Below are positions 33,702 to 44,782 of a stretch of 64,000 nt of DNA, piece by piece (position 1 is the stretch's first letter; each line of letters starts with the position of its first letter). The stretch covers positions 13,326,001 to 13,390,000 of the forward strand of contig JAUIMM010000121.1 of NCBI GenBank assembly GCA_031769625.1, in the 5' to 3' direction. Made by a program: the position numbers and the translations under genes. A model generated the notes under the pieces. The model had not been told where the DNA came from. It did no database searches and worked only from the letters and a program-made list of their open reading frames with translations. The DNA is from Taudactylus pleione (taxonomy: Eukaryota > Chordata > Amphibia > Anura > Myobatrachidae).

Positions 33702-33852
33702 ATGTAGACTTTGTGTTGCCTGTCTTTTTGGACTTATACCAGATTGTCATACAGTCCTCTTGGAGTTTGAAGTACCTTTGTTTTTTCCAGCTGCGTGACT
33801 TGACTTTTCTCATCACTGACCCGGCCTGCATTAGCTGCAGGTTCTCATCCAG
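33702..33852 (-). CDS. plcd4: Phospholipase C delta, second coding exon (start of PH domain)
   Basis: The exon encodes LDENLQLMQAG, then MRKVKSRSWKKQRYFKLQED, then CMTIW: the start of the PH domain of PLC-delta enzymes, which hydrolyse PI(4,5)P2 to IP3 and diacylglycerol at membranes. The Lys-x-Lys, Trp, basic and Arg positions that bind PI(4,5)P2 in PLC-delta1 are kept (K, K, W, K, R in this segment). The donor is T|GTAAGT. The acceptor is TCTGCAG|CTGG, chosen over an upstream TTTGCAG because it restores frame with the exon at 51,923. The exon is 50 codons plus one base, as expected at this boundary. LMQ and MRKV favour delta-4 over delta-1 or delta-3. No stops are present and both splice sites are intact, so it is not a retrocopy. 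Confidence 0.85.
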
Positions 33853-35247
33853 CTGCAGACCTGCAAAGACCAACCAAACCCAACCATGACCACCAAGCAT
33901 ATAGAAACATGCCCCTACGTCTGCTCCTTAATGTGGTCCGATCTGATTATTCCTGTTACTTACGGGCGGAGCGTGGAGAGGCCATTATGTCTTATACCCA
34001 CAACGTCCCTGGCATCTGAAGACAGGTTAAAGGGATATTAACCTGTAGAAAATAGACAAAAAATATATACTGTATAAAGGATATCTGCCTGCAAGAAAAC
34101 TGAAGTAAATGGAAACCCTGCATCGAAATAAAGTATGTTTTACCTGTAAAACAAATTAATATTGGAACTGCTGATAAGAAACAGTTTCCTTTAAAGGAGA
34201 CACTAAAAGTCATTAATGAAGCTGTAAAATATGCTCATGGATTTCCTCGACTTATTAGAAGCGTTGCTACGGGTGCAAAGTTTTGGATATCTTGATGGGA
34301 GGACATGGGTGGTTTTGGGAATCCCAAGTTACATGTGGGCTGGGCGCCTTCCTGCACATGGTATTGTATGCACATGCAAAATAGAGATTCAGATGGTATT
34401 TAAATGAGATTAGAGATACTACATTCATTATTTTCTGAACTTATTCTCTCCGGTTGAGTCTTACAATTAAGTAATACAGACATTAGCGCTCTTCTAGCTA
34501 AAATGTTCTCATTTTCAAAGCACTTATCCACCCTTATTTATGACAGTATATTCATAAACACAATAGTACCAAAATGATAAAAACAGTTAAATGTATATTA
34601 TAATAATAACAGTCCTAATGTTCCCTCACTCTTATGATTTATGAAAGATGACACCCAACAGGTATAACTGCAGATGTTCTCATGTCCAGGCTTGGGAGAA
34701 ACTCACACCTTTCTCACATTTGTAATATGGAGTGTGAATATAAACTCTTGCTTATAAACACATCTAATTGGATAGGGTGTGTACGGAGATGCATCAGTAA
34801 GTGCTAAGATACTGTACAGACACCAAGCAGTGAGGTCTGAAATATCAAGTTATTGTCAGTGCAGGCAAGGACTAGCTTCCGGATATACGTAGGAACACTG
34901 CAATCCCACTAGCTGGTGTGGGGGTGTTAATTCATAAAATAAAACTTTTTGGGGGACAATGAACAGTTCAGTATTCCTCAGATTTCTAGAGCAGTTAATA
35001 AACTAATGATACTGATATTGTATAAAGGTTATATAAAACCTAATGGTCATATTCTGTAAAGGAGAGACATACAGGTATAAATGAATTGTTGATACGTTCA
35101 GTCCTACATGAAAGCTGTCATCTAAGATTTTTTGGAGACATCTCAGGGTAACTTAGCCTAGAAACTATGATATTCTATGGAATACTGTGCTAATGTTGGT
35201 TAATGATAGCATCTCTGTTAAAATACAAATAATCTAAGAACCTAAAC
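33853..35247. other. plcd4 intron 1, 3' end
   Basis: Intronic sequence with no recognisable exon or repeat. A possible alternative acceptor TTTGCAG ends at 33,861. Confidence 0.5.
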
Positions 35248-35250
35248 ATA

Positions 35251-35375
35251 GGGGTAAATTCACTAAGATGGGAGTTCTATTTAAAAAGTGATGTTGCCCA
35301 TAGCAACCAATCAGATTGGTTGCTACGGGCAACATCACTTCTTAAATAGAACTCCCATCTTAGTAAATTTACCCC
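35251..35375. mobile_element. Near-perfect hairpin MITE, 125 bp
   Basis: GGGGTAAATTCACTAAGATG and its near-complement CATCTTAGTAAATTTACCCC bound a long inverted repeat. The arms continue through GGGAGTTCTATTTAA and AGTGATGTTGCCC to a short centre around AACCAATCAG. ATA flanks both ends (35,248-35,250 and 35,376-35,378), a possible 3-bp duplication. Confidence 0.75.
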
Positions 35376-35592
35376 ATAGAGCGCTTTTAAACAATATGTG
35401 TTTTGTAGATTAAAACGTGAACAATGTGTGAGCGCAATACCTGTAAAAATAAAAAGGTTAGTATATATCCATGTTTATAAAACTCTTTTGTTTGCACACG
35501 TTTTAATAGTCTGTGTAGGGATATCTAGGTTCCGATATTGCCGGCTGTTCGCCTCACTTAGGTGGCAAAAAGAGAGCTGTCTAGCTATCCCT

Positions 35593-35680
35593 ATATCTGC
35601 TTACCTTGTCTGTGATGTGCTGATCACGAGAAGGAGCCAGCCGGCGTGATCAGCACATCATGGACAAGATAGGCAGATAT
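35593..35680. repeat. 36-bp stem hairpin with ~16-nt loop
   Basis: The arm ATATCTGC...GCTGATCACG (35,593-35,628) pairs with CGTGATCAGC...GCAGATAT (ending at 35,680), with three G-T wobbles and one mismatch. The loop is AGAAGGAGCCAGCCG. It could be a foldback element end or a microRNA-like precursor; no terminal repeats or target duplication are visible. Confidence 0.6.
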
Positions 35681-35699
35681 GGGCTATATGGCCTCAAGC

Positions 35700-36215
35700 C
35701 TTTCAGTTTTTACATGTTTCTCTCGAAGTGTTTTTGTTATTGAGACGCATTACAAGGTCATTACAAGGTGGTACAGATGCCCTAGTGATTTAAGCAAAAT
35801 GTTTTACAGTCTCCCTAATATTTGCTGCAGATGCAATGGGTACCCAGGCTCTCCTTCACATATTTGGTGGTTTTGCCCTTCTCTAGTCTCCGTCTGGAAC
35901 CAAATTATTCAAATTGCAAAGATATTATGGGAGATGGGATCCCTGAAGGGCCAGAATGTTTTGGATTCTGAATGTTATTTCTTGGCCTATTTCTAAATAC
36001 AAAAAGTCCCTTTGCATCATATGAACAGTGCAGTCAATCAAATTGAGATCAACGTCCCCTCCCTTCATAAAAGAATGGCTAATCCGCTTAGACATGTACA
36101 TGACCATGGAGGAGATGGCTCTGTCCGCAACAGATCACCTTTCTACATTTACCACAACATGGTGTTACTGGCTAGAATGTAAGGAATCTGACAATTATAA
36201 GGCATTAATTGCCTG
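35700..36215 (+). pseudogene. L1-type LINE ORF2 C-terminal fragment
   Basis: One frame reads YKVITRWYRCPSDLSKMFYS, then CCRCNGYPGSPSHIWWFCP: the Trp-Tyr, cysteine-pair and HIWW-C-P pattern found after the reverse transcriptase in L1-clade elements. Downstream remnants up to ~36,215 match the family's C-terminus, but a frame change and stops break it. There is no upstream reverse transcriptase, so this is a dead 5'-truncated copy in plcd4 intron 1. Confidence 0.6.
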
Positions 36216-37024
36216 ATCTAACAGGCTGCTTCCGCTCTGCGTACGTATATGCATGGCCCGTACTGCATATGCGTAGTATGGGTCAGGCGCCTGCGCAGAT
36301 TCTCCATCTTCGGGAATCTGCGTTCAGCAGTGCAATAGCGTGCACTGCAGAATGAGGGCCAAAGACCATTGTCTGGGTCAGGAGACCTTTATCATTTTAC
36401 TGGGATGCTGACAATATGCACTCCCTCCCAGTTGCAAGTGCACATTCCAAAATACATGACCAAATGGTCACAGAAAATGCAGAAAGAATTTATCAACTGA
36501 AAAATTAATAAACTCCAATATATTGGAGTGTATGAAATCAGGAACACTGGGCAACATATATGTATTTTTTTAGGAAAGTGTAAATAGTCCTGCAGGAGTT
36601 AAATATTGAAGAACACAATGGGATGAAGCAAGGGCTGATAGAAATTGAGAGAGTGCCCTAGAGGCACCAACCTTTGAGTGCTTCTCCCCAACACTGAAAC
36701 TTACTTCCAAAGGTGCTGCAAGGTTCTTCAGACTGGGAATATGGCACTGAGCTATAACATCATTACCCATTACCTCACTCCCAGCAAATGACAGCTATGA
36801 AAGAGCAGCAGCCAGCTCAGGTGAATAACTGCCAGCTGCTGCTCCATGTCAGTAAATGGCACTCAGTTTTCGGGTGCTGTGGGAAAAACCTAAGGCCTTT
36901 AGCAACCCCCTATGAATTCCTTTCAGTAGAGCTGGCCCTTGGTGAAGGTAAAATGTGTCCCGGATTCAGGCATATAGCATTATCATGAAAAACACAAACT
37001 GGAAATGTAATATTGCATCCCTTA
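36216..37024. other. Intronic DNA, a short palindromic patch
   Basis: At ~36,235-36,350 there are short inverted motifs (GTACTGCATATGCG, GATTCTCC...GGGAATC, GTGCA...TGCAC), perhaps a small foldback element. The rest is unremarkable. Confidence 0.4.
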
Positions 37025-37032
37025 TTCTAAAT

Positions 37033-37378
37033 CAGGGGTGGGGAACCTTTTTTCTGCCGAGGGCCATTTTGATATATATAACATGGTGCAGACCATGCCC
37101 CCTCTGTGTGATATCACACAGGAGCGGGGTCACAATTGCCGTTGATTACAGCAATGCCCGGAGCATCCTGAGGATGCTCCGGGAGTTGTAAGGGCAGCGG
37201 TGTGACCGTCTGAAGCGTCCTAAGGACATTCCTGGCGGCACTGCTGCATAGATTCTGGCAGGGTGCAATTCTAGGCATCCTGCTAGCCAAATGAGCCTAG
37301 CAGAAAAAAGCTCAGAGGGCCAGACCAAATGATTATGGGGGCTTATACGGCCCCTGGGCCTGACGTTTCCCATCCCTG
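37033..37378. mobile_element. hAT MITE, 346 bp, perfect 8-bp target duplication
   Basis: It begins CAGGGGTGGGGAACCT and ends GTTTCCCATCCCTG, with TTCTAAAT duplicated at 37,025-37,032 and 37,379-37,386. Ends starting CAGGGGTGGG are typical of vertebrate hAT elements. No open frame. Confidence 0.92.
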
Positions 37379-37616
37379 TTCTAAATGGTACAATTAAAGG
37401 CAAAAATGATGTGCTCCATTTTCCATAGTTGTAAACCAATGGAAAAAAATATTTAACATATATGTGCTTTTAATGTTTTTTTCTTTTTTATGTATATAAA
37501 CCAAACATAATAGAAGTTTTGGTTTTAAGTAACAGATTTAAAACTATTGCTCTTTCTCCTATGACAGATATCACTAGTGGATGCTCCATATTTATTTTTA
37601 GTACCCAACCACACAG

Positions 37617-38219
37617 AGGACCTCATTCAGAGTCGGTCGTTGCGGCCGCTCGGTCGTACGCCACCGATGTTCGCTAAACTGCGCATGCGTAAAATTCACA
37701 ATGCGCGTGCGCGAACTAGCTATTACGATCAGAAAGTTCTCTCTCCTTCAACTTGGCCAGGTCGTTAGTTTGAGTGACAGGATGAGGTGTTTGTGGGTGG
37801 TAACAAGGGAAGGTGCTTGTGAACGGGGGAGTGGAGATCCGAACGCAGGCGTGCCTGACTATGCAAAGGGCGTTTTATGGGAGTGCATAATTAACTAAGT
37901 AGTGTCATGGCACATGTGACATGGGAGGTTTTTACACTGACTTGATCGTAGTGCTTAAGAGAGGGTATGGTCAACCTTAAGCTCTACGAGCAGCTCCGAT
38001 GGTTCCCGATGGTCTCGATTAATCCTTATATGCCCGGAGATGACGTGTATTGTGAACGAGAAGGGGGCGTATTTTTAGTCTTTCGGCCGCATCCTCCCCT
38101 CGCTCGTCCAGCTAACGATCCCAACTTAACGATGCAACTTGCGAGCGCTTCATTTGCATATCTGGCCCCTTTTACCTTACGACCGTGCGGCCGCAACGAC
38201 CGACTCTGAATGAGGTCCC
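37617..38219. mobile_element. Harbinger-like MITE, ~602 bp
   Basis: A 30-bp nearly perfect terminal repeat, GGACCTCATTCAGAGTCGG continuing to TTGCGGCCG, mirrored at 38,188-38,218. The interior shares GTGGGTGGTAACA and GGCGTTTTATGGG with 24,322 and 26,467. It carries CTGCGCATGCGTA and ATGCGCGTGCGCG. Confidence 0.75.
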
Positions 38220-39374
38220 TTAAGAAAAGAGGATATATGTTCAATAATTCCTACCTGGCTACAGATTATAACACTAGACAAAAGGTTAATCTAGGCCAAA
38301 TATCATGAGATGGTTGCATCGCTTGGCTCAGATGGATATTTTCTACTAATGCAGGTTCACTTAGTTATGCTGATGTTTTAACAAAAGGTTAACAGTCTTC
38401 TAAGCACCTCCTGTGAGTATAAATATACAGGGCAGGATTTATCTTAACTGCACAACCTGCTCCGTGCCCCAGTTCTATTAGTATTGTGTCTATCGTAAGT
38501 GGTGTAACTGCCTTTACTTTCTACAGATAATACAATTCTTGTAGCGTACTGACCTGGTAGAAAGGGGAGCTGGCTTCCTCCCAGGTATCAGGACTCCGTC
38601 TGGATCATGTATCCAACGCTCTAATAAACAGAAGCTTAATGAGCTTTCTGCATCACATCTATCTTTGTCTATCACTTAATTAGGATGGGCCTTGGTAGAA
38701 TGTGGCTTCCTTTGAAGGAGATATATAACAGCAATGTAAGCACAATAACAAGTAGGAGATGGAAAACTCACATCCAGCAGGGATCCTGCCGAGAATGAAT
38801 TTAGGGAATACCCCGATTCGCTGATTGATGGGCTTGTTGTACAGTTACAAGGTTACACAGTAACATAGTAGGTCTAGTGGAAAGAAGGCTCCAGTTTCAG
38901 TCTCACCACCTGACAAGATGAAAAACAAACAAACAGCTTAATATAATGTGATCGGGATGCTTTTTAAAACAGAAAAATAGGTATTTACTGAGGGACCACC
39001 AGGACAGGAGACCCAACATTATAGTTACAACTAATGGATCATGGATCCTGTGCTGACACTCCACAATATAAGGCTCCCGGTATAATCAGGAGCTAACCAG
39101 GCCTTGATTTAACCCTTAAATGATTAACAAACCAAAAAAACATGGAATTTCGTAACAATTAAAGTATCTGCCACAGTTGTCCTGTGAATTTCTTAGTAGG
39201 ATTACCACTGTTCCATTCCATTAGACTGAGCCTCTTTCTAATCCTGCCCACCCTCCTTGATCACAACAGAGCTCCCATACCCAACCTTTGACATGTTTTA
39301 CCTGCATAAGAAAAATTAATGTATTTTATCAGTACTTAAAAATTAATTTAATGTTTATATGTCATATGGCCAGG
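38220..39374. other. Intronic DNA, nothing recognised
   Basis: No gene, array or terminal repeat pair was found. Confidence 0.45.
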
Positions 39375-39645
39375 CAAAATGGTGCCTAACCCTAATCTCC
39401 CCCCCCAAACCTAACCCCACTAGACTCCCTAATCCTAGCCCTCCCTCCCCGCAGCTAACGATAATGGCGCCCCGGATTTACCTTCATTCGGCATGTCATC
39501 CTCGGGCATTCCGGCATCGGGATTATGATAGGCGTCGGTATTTTGATGCCTATCATAAAACCCCAACCAGCATGCCGCTGTTGGGATTGTGACAGGTGGC
39601 CTTGCAGGCGCCGGTCACATGACTACATCCCGGCCAGGCATATGT
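39375..39645. repeat. Element with reversed telomere-like tract
   Basis: TGCCTAACCCTAATC, AACCTAACCCC and CTAATCCTAGCCCTCC precede GGCGCC and GGTCACATGAC sequence. It resembles 25,262-25,545 in the opposite orientation. It also has the short inverted pair TGATAGGCGTCGG/GATGCCTATCA. Confidence 0.5.
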
Positions 39646-39734
39646 GGCATGAAAAAATGGTTTGCTGATATATAATATTGGCACATGAAATAATTGCATG
39701 TTCTTCTTATGATTTGTTTGTATAATATGGGTAA

Positions 39735-40310
39735 TCTGTTGGTTTGCTGGGTATAATATGGGCACCTCTCCTGGTTTGCTGGTATATAATAAGGACACCT
39801 CTCCTAGTTTGCTGGGTATAATCTGGACCTCTCCTGGTTTGCTGATATATAATCTGGACACCTCTCCTGGTTTGCTGGTATATAATCTGGACACCTCTCC
39901 TGGTTTGCTGGGTATAATAGGGGCACCTCTTCTGGTTTGCTGATATATTATCTGGACACCTCTCATTGTTTGCTGGTATATAATCCAAGCACCTCTCCTG
40001 GATTGCTGGTATATAATCTGGCCACCTCTCCTGGACTCCTGGATTGCTGTTATATAATATGGCCACCACTCCTGGATTGCTGTTATATAATCTGGGCACA
40101 TCTCCTGGATTGCTGTTATATAATCTGGCCAACTATCCTGGATTGCTGTTATATAATCTGGGTACATCTCCTGGATTGCTGTTATATAATCTGGGCACAT
40201 CTCCTAGATTGCTGTTATATAATGTTATATAATCTGGGAACATCTCCTGGATTGCTGTTATATAATCTGGGCACATCTCCTACACTGCTGTTATATAATC
40301 TGGCAGAGTC
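39735..40310. repeat. ~33-36-bp tandem array, ~17 copies
   Basis: The monomer is CACCTCTCCTGGTTTGCTGG plus TATATAATCTGG. Proximal copies have GGTTTGCTG, later ones GGATTGCTGTTATATAAT, so the array changes gradually from left to right. Diverged single copies lie at ~42,258-42,345, about 2 kb away. Long open frames on both strands come from the period and are not genes. Confidence 0.92.
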
Positions 40311-40875
40311 CTTCCCCTATCATACTCCCTGTCATGCTCCAGAGTTTTGATATATAAACAGTCATTAACCTCACTGCACGTCACTGCCTGTTTTACAGCG
40401 TCCGGCTGTGATTGGTGGAAGCTGGAGCTAACCACCAATCAGCATTTAGAAGGCTGCAGGAAGAGACAATGATGAACTGATGATGGCAGCAGGGTGAGTA
40501 TGGTCTATGGTTGGGTCACCCCATAGATATGAGGCCCCCGTATTAAAATGGGACAGCATTTTTTTTTTACAGGTCTGGGCACTATTTCCAATGAGGGAGG
40601 GAGGAGACACAGATGTGGGTCATAACTTTTAATAAAAAAGGGCATCACAGATTTGAGGTAAGAATATTAATGAGGGTGGGGTTAGCAGATTTTGGGTATT
40701 TTTTATGAAAGGGGATCTGTGGCTTTATTTTTAATTAAGGAGATGTTTTCATGTGTGTATGGGGGTGACAAATCTAGGGTATTATTTTTAATGAGGGAAT
40801 TGTGTTTGTGGGGGGTGGGACAAATCTCAGGTTTGATTTTTATGAAGAAAATGGGGGAGGGGATCAATCTGATGC
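40311..40875. other. Intronic DNA
   Basis: A short inverted pair, GTGATTGGTGG/CCACCAATCAGC, lies near 40,410-40,442. Repeated phrases around TTTTTAATGAGGG at 40,660-40,800 resemble a loose ~60-bp repeat. No gene. Confidence 0.4.
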
Positions 40876-40878
40876 ATA

Positions 40879-41704
40879 GGGCCGTATTCAATTAGCGTAG
40901 ATGATGTAATTTTCGCCATTTTAACTTATCCCCATATTCAATTTCAAAGACCTTTCGCAGGTGCAAAAAGTCTTTGTTAATAAACGGGGATAAGTTTTCA
41001 CCATAGAATAGGTGATGAAAAAAGTGCAGAATTGGGGTTTTGGGGTGCAGACTTTAAAAAAGTACCCTGCAGGCCTTGGAATGTCCCCTAGAAGTTATCT
41101 GTGTCAAATTTTTATTAAAAAAAGTAGCATAGGACACCCCAAACAAAGTGGTTTAGTTTTGGGGGCAAAAAAAAAAAGTTGGGGGACAAACTTAAAAACT
41201 AGCTAAATAGACTCATGGGGGGTCCCCAAGTATGCGGCAGCTGTTTTTTAGAATGCGGTTGTTTGCGGCAGGTGTATTTTTGAAGAATTTTAAAAGCTGA
41301 CTTTAGGGACTTCAAAATATGCTTGCACCCATTTTCATGTACCCCAAATTTGATGGGACTAGTTGTTTTCCTAAAAAAATTTTGCTAAATGCTATTCTTC
41401 ACCACCTTTACAAAGACGCATAAAAGCACCTGCTGACACCGTTTAAAAACCCCAAATACCTTTAGCAGGCCAATTCGGGGGTGCCCATAGTGATCCCCCA
41501 TGTCAGACCATCTTTTGGGGGGTGACAGGCGGATTTTCCCAAAAGTGACAGGACTTACTGATACTTACCTTTTCGCAGGGTCACATTTTTATCGATTCCT
41601 AATTGATTACGCGGGCACGTGCCCGATACTTTATCCCCAGGAAAAACGGCGATGACGGCGAAAAGTCCGACCTCTGACTTTTCACCGCTAATTTAATATG
41701 GCCC
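40879..41704. mobile_element. DNA transposon, non-autonomous, 826 bp
   Basis: Begins GGGCCGTATTCAATTAGCG and ends CGCTAATTTAATATGGCCC, flanked by ATA on both sides. Related by its ends to 44,783-45,654. The 3-bp duplication fits a Harbinger-type element. There is no transposase. Confidence 0.75.
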
Positions 41705-42815
41705 ATAGTGTTTAATCAGGGGTGTGTGTGTGTGGGGTCATATCTGGGATCTGATTTTTAATAAGGGATGTTTGGGTCAGTGAAATCTGGGGTCTAATTT
41801 TGAACAAAAGGAAGTTAGATCTGGCATATCATTTTTAATGAGTGAGGGGAGGCAGTCAGGTTGGGGGTTTATGTAATAAGCGTCGGGTTCTAAAACACGT
41901 GTTTAAATTCCTTGCATAAACACGACCAGAAGCACCGGGTTTTAGAACACAGCAACTCGTAAATATACCCCTTGGAGTCTGATTTTAAATGTGTTTATTG
42001 TGGACACTAGAATAGTCCCTGCTTTGTCAGTTGGGGCTGGTATGTTTTGTATTTGTTTACAGCTCTGTTGACATAAGAATTTGTTATATACATTATATAT
42101 TTAAATAGCTACTTAAACCACACCCACATTAGATAAACCACTCAGCAAGATTTGTGTTACACTACTTTTTTCGTGGCAGATTGCTGGCAGTAAAGCTGGT
42201 GGAGCCACATGCTTGTGTTTGCCCCCCTGACTGAAAGTTGCCAGCCAGTCCCTGTGTCTCCTGGTTTGCCATCATATAATCTGGGCACCTTGGTTTGTTG
42301 ACTATTTATATAATCTGAGAACGTTTGCTTGATTATTTAGATAATTTTGGCAGCTCTCTATTAATCGGATATATACAAGGTGCCTTCGTATAAACAGGAC
42401 AGTAGGCTAGAGATTGGAGGAGGAGGCCCAAGGCTGCCACAAAACCTCTGGCCCCATTTGATATTTGCTTGACTTTGCGAGTAGCAGATGTGGAACATTC
42501 ATTCCCAGCACTTACTAAGACCTGACCTAAATACTAAGTGCTACTGACAATCTGACAATCGCATCACGCCTTGAAAATAAAATAAATCAATTTCTGCAGC
42601 ATTTTTCATAATGCACAATGCCATATTTATATGTATGTTTAAAAATAATCTCAGATAGATTATAAATATATCCTCACTGCTCAGGTACATTGTGGTAATG
42701 CCTCCAGTCATAATAGGGAAAGGAACAAAATGTTCTGTGTTGAAGCTAACAAGAGTAGTTACATATCACCTAAACTATCAGCATATGCTCTGAGCACAGA
42801 ACACATTGCTATCTC
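41705..42815. other. Intronic DNA with stray array monomers
   Basis: Phrases like GATTTTTAATAAGGG recur near 41,750-41,840. Diverged copies of the 39.7-kb array monomer lie at ~42,258-42,345. No gene. Confidence 0.45.
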
Positions 42816-43108
42816 TAAAGCTGCATACACACACAACGATTTAGTTAATGAACGATTTTAGTAAACGATTTTCTCCCTTGAAAAAATTAACTAAAATCGT
42901 TTACTAAAGTTGTTCATTTAAATGTAATGAACGATTTTCTAGAACTACAAACGATTTTTGCATATTCCCTTACTGAAAATCGTTGAGTTGACAAGTCTGA
43001 CTGAACTACAAACTACAAACGTGAACGCGCATGAACGAAAATCGTTCATCGTTTGACTCAGAAAGTGAACGATTTTACAAACGATATCGTTGTGTGTATG
43101 CACCTTAA
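42816..43108. mobile_element. MITE rich in AACGATTTT motifs, ~293 bp
   Basis: Ends TAAAGCTGCATACACAC and GTGTGTATGCACCTTA are imperfect inverted repeats followed by ACAACGAT/ATCGTTGT. The interior repeats AACGATTTT and its complement AAAATCGTT many times, so it can fold in several ways. The tiny element at 2,547 has similar ends. Confidence 0.65.
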
Positions 43109-43859
43109 AACTTCATTTAGACGTACGTAGGTTGGTTTGAAAGGGCCATGCCTATAGGTGAAAAAAGTCCACCTGTTACATCCATTATGTGGATTGAACC
43201 AATATTCAGAAGGCTGCAGTGTATCCTTTCACTAGGAACCAGTGTCATCAATGAGAATCAGCCTATGAATTAGTAGGAGGCTGTAACTCTCTCAGAGGCC
43301 GATTTAGTTGAGGAATATGGTTTCCAGTGTGTAAATATCCCTCCTAATATGGGGTGATACCCAATGATATGGTCCAGCCCAGCAGCATTGGTTTCATGAC
43401 GCTTTTACTACTGCTGCAGCCCTTCTCTTACTCATAGTGCAGCTGTCTCCTAGGCTCCTCACCTCTCCAATCATGTTGGAGCGGAGAATTAATTCATGTT
43501 GTTGAGGACGTGACACACGGTTGGTGCAGGCATGGGAATGTGCATGAGCATTCATCTAGAGGAAACTATATGTTCTTACGCATTTGTAAAAGACGCCTTT
43601 TGCCCTACTTCTATTTGACCTTTTCTGTCTGCCTGGACAGGCATATTTTGCTTGTACTCTCCCTGCACCTATATTTTATTAGTATTGCTTTATTTGACCG
43701 GTGATCTTAAAAGAAATTAAATGAAAATTAGTTTTCATATTTCACCTTTGTTATTAAACAGAGCCCTTGTTTGCCTGTGATAAGTGAATTAGATAGTAAA
43801 ATCCAATTATGAGAACATATAAGGGAGGATGCTGAGCGGGATGTAGCGGAGTTGTCTTT
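43109..43859. other. Intronic DNA, nothing recognised
   Basis: No coding potential beyond chance open frames. Confidence 0.4.
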
Positions 43860-44670
43860 GGGGCCTATTCATCATAACTTAAAATTCTCTGGAGGTAATT
43901 AGGTTTAGAACTCGCATGGAGTTCTACCTAATTACCAGAGGAATTCATCATTCCTCCTCCCCATAACTATCTGTTCCGAAAAGCTGTCATTTTTGCGAAG
44001 ACAGCTTTTCGGGAAATAGATAGTTTTCCCTGCCTGCTCTAACTTACCGCAGCTGTAATCAGTGCTGCACATGCGCTGTTACATCCGTAAAACCAGCGCA
44101 TGCGCACCACTGCCTGCAGCTGCGGTAATTTTGTGTGTGTCCCCCTCCGCATACCTCCCCCCTCCGCATACCTCCCCCTGTCCTGCACCTACCTGCCCAT
44201 TGCAGCGCCTCTGGCTCAGGTGTCTGCTCTGACACGTGTTCTCCCAGCAGACCACAGTACAGTTTAGAAAAAAAAAAGGCTTTTTTTTTCTAAACTTTAT
44301 TGTGTTCTGCTGGGAGAACACAGTGTCCGAGCAGACACCGGAGCCAGAGAAGGGACCAGAACGCCGGAGGAAGACGCTGGGGGACCTGCACACGCTGACA
44401 CAATAAGTGCCACCTGCTATTCACCACCTCACAGTGACAGATAGTACCTCCATCAAATTCCGAAAATACATAATCTTTGGCATTTGATGAATAGCATAAT
44501 TTCCATATCCCCATACTAATGTATAGTGAGTGTGGAAATGAACGCAGGGGGTCTTAACCAGGAGATATCAGTGATATCTCCTGTGCTAAGTGTCTTCATG
44601 AATACTAAAATAACGGTGTTTAAGAAAAATGTCCTTAAAAACTTTATTTTAGTGTTGATGAATAGGCCCC
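43860..44670. mobile_element. Foldback DNA element, 811 bp
   Basis: Ends GGGGCCTATTCATCATAACT and GTTGATGAATAGGCCCC. Two internal hairpins: AAAGCTGTC/GACAGCTTTTC near 43,980-44,010, and a strong one at 44,219-44,340 (GGTGTCTGCTC, GTTCTCCCAGCAGA, TTTAGAAAAAAAA and their complements). The flanks TTT and TGT do not match. No coding region. Confidence 0.65.
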
Positions 44671-44782
44671 TGTATCTTTTGCAAGACACATGTCTTAGAG
44701 GCTCAAATACCTCTTGGTGCGCCTTTAGACACACCATCCAAACTTGCACTAGCCCCCTGGGAAATGCATATTTTCCAAATCA

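Noticed and set aside
33992..34213. 73-residue minus-strand frame upstream of plcd4 exon 2 as another exon
   Set aside because: No similarity to PLC-delta, no good splice sites, and the phase is already satisfied by the exon at 51,923.
39553..40350. Frames of 137-215 residues on both strands at the 33-36-bp array
   Set aside because: Repeat-derived on both strands, with no conserved domain.
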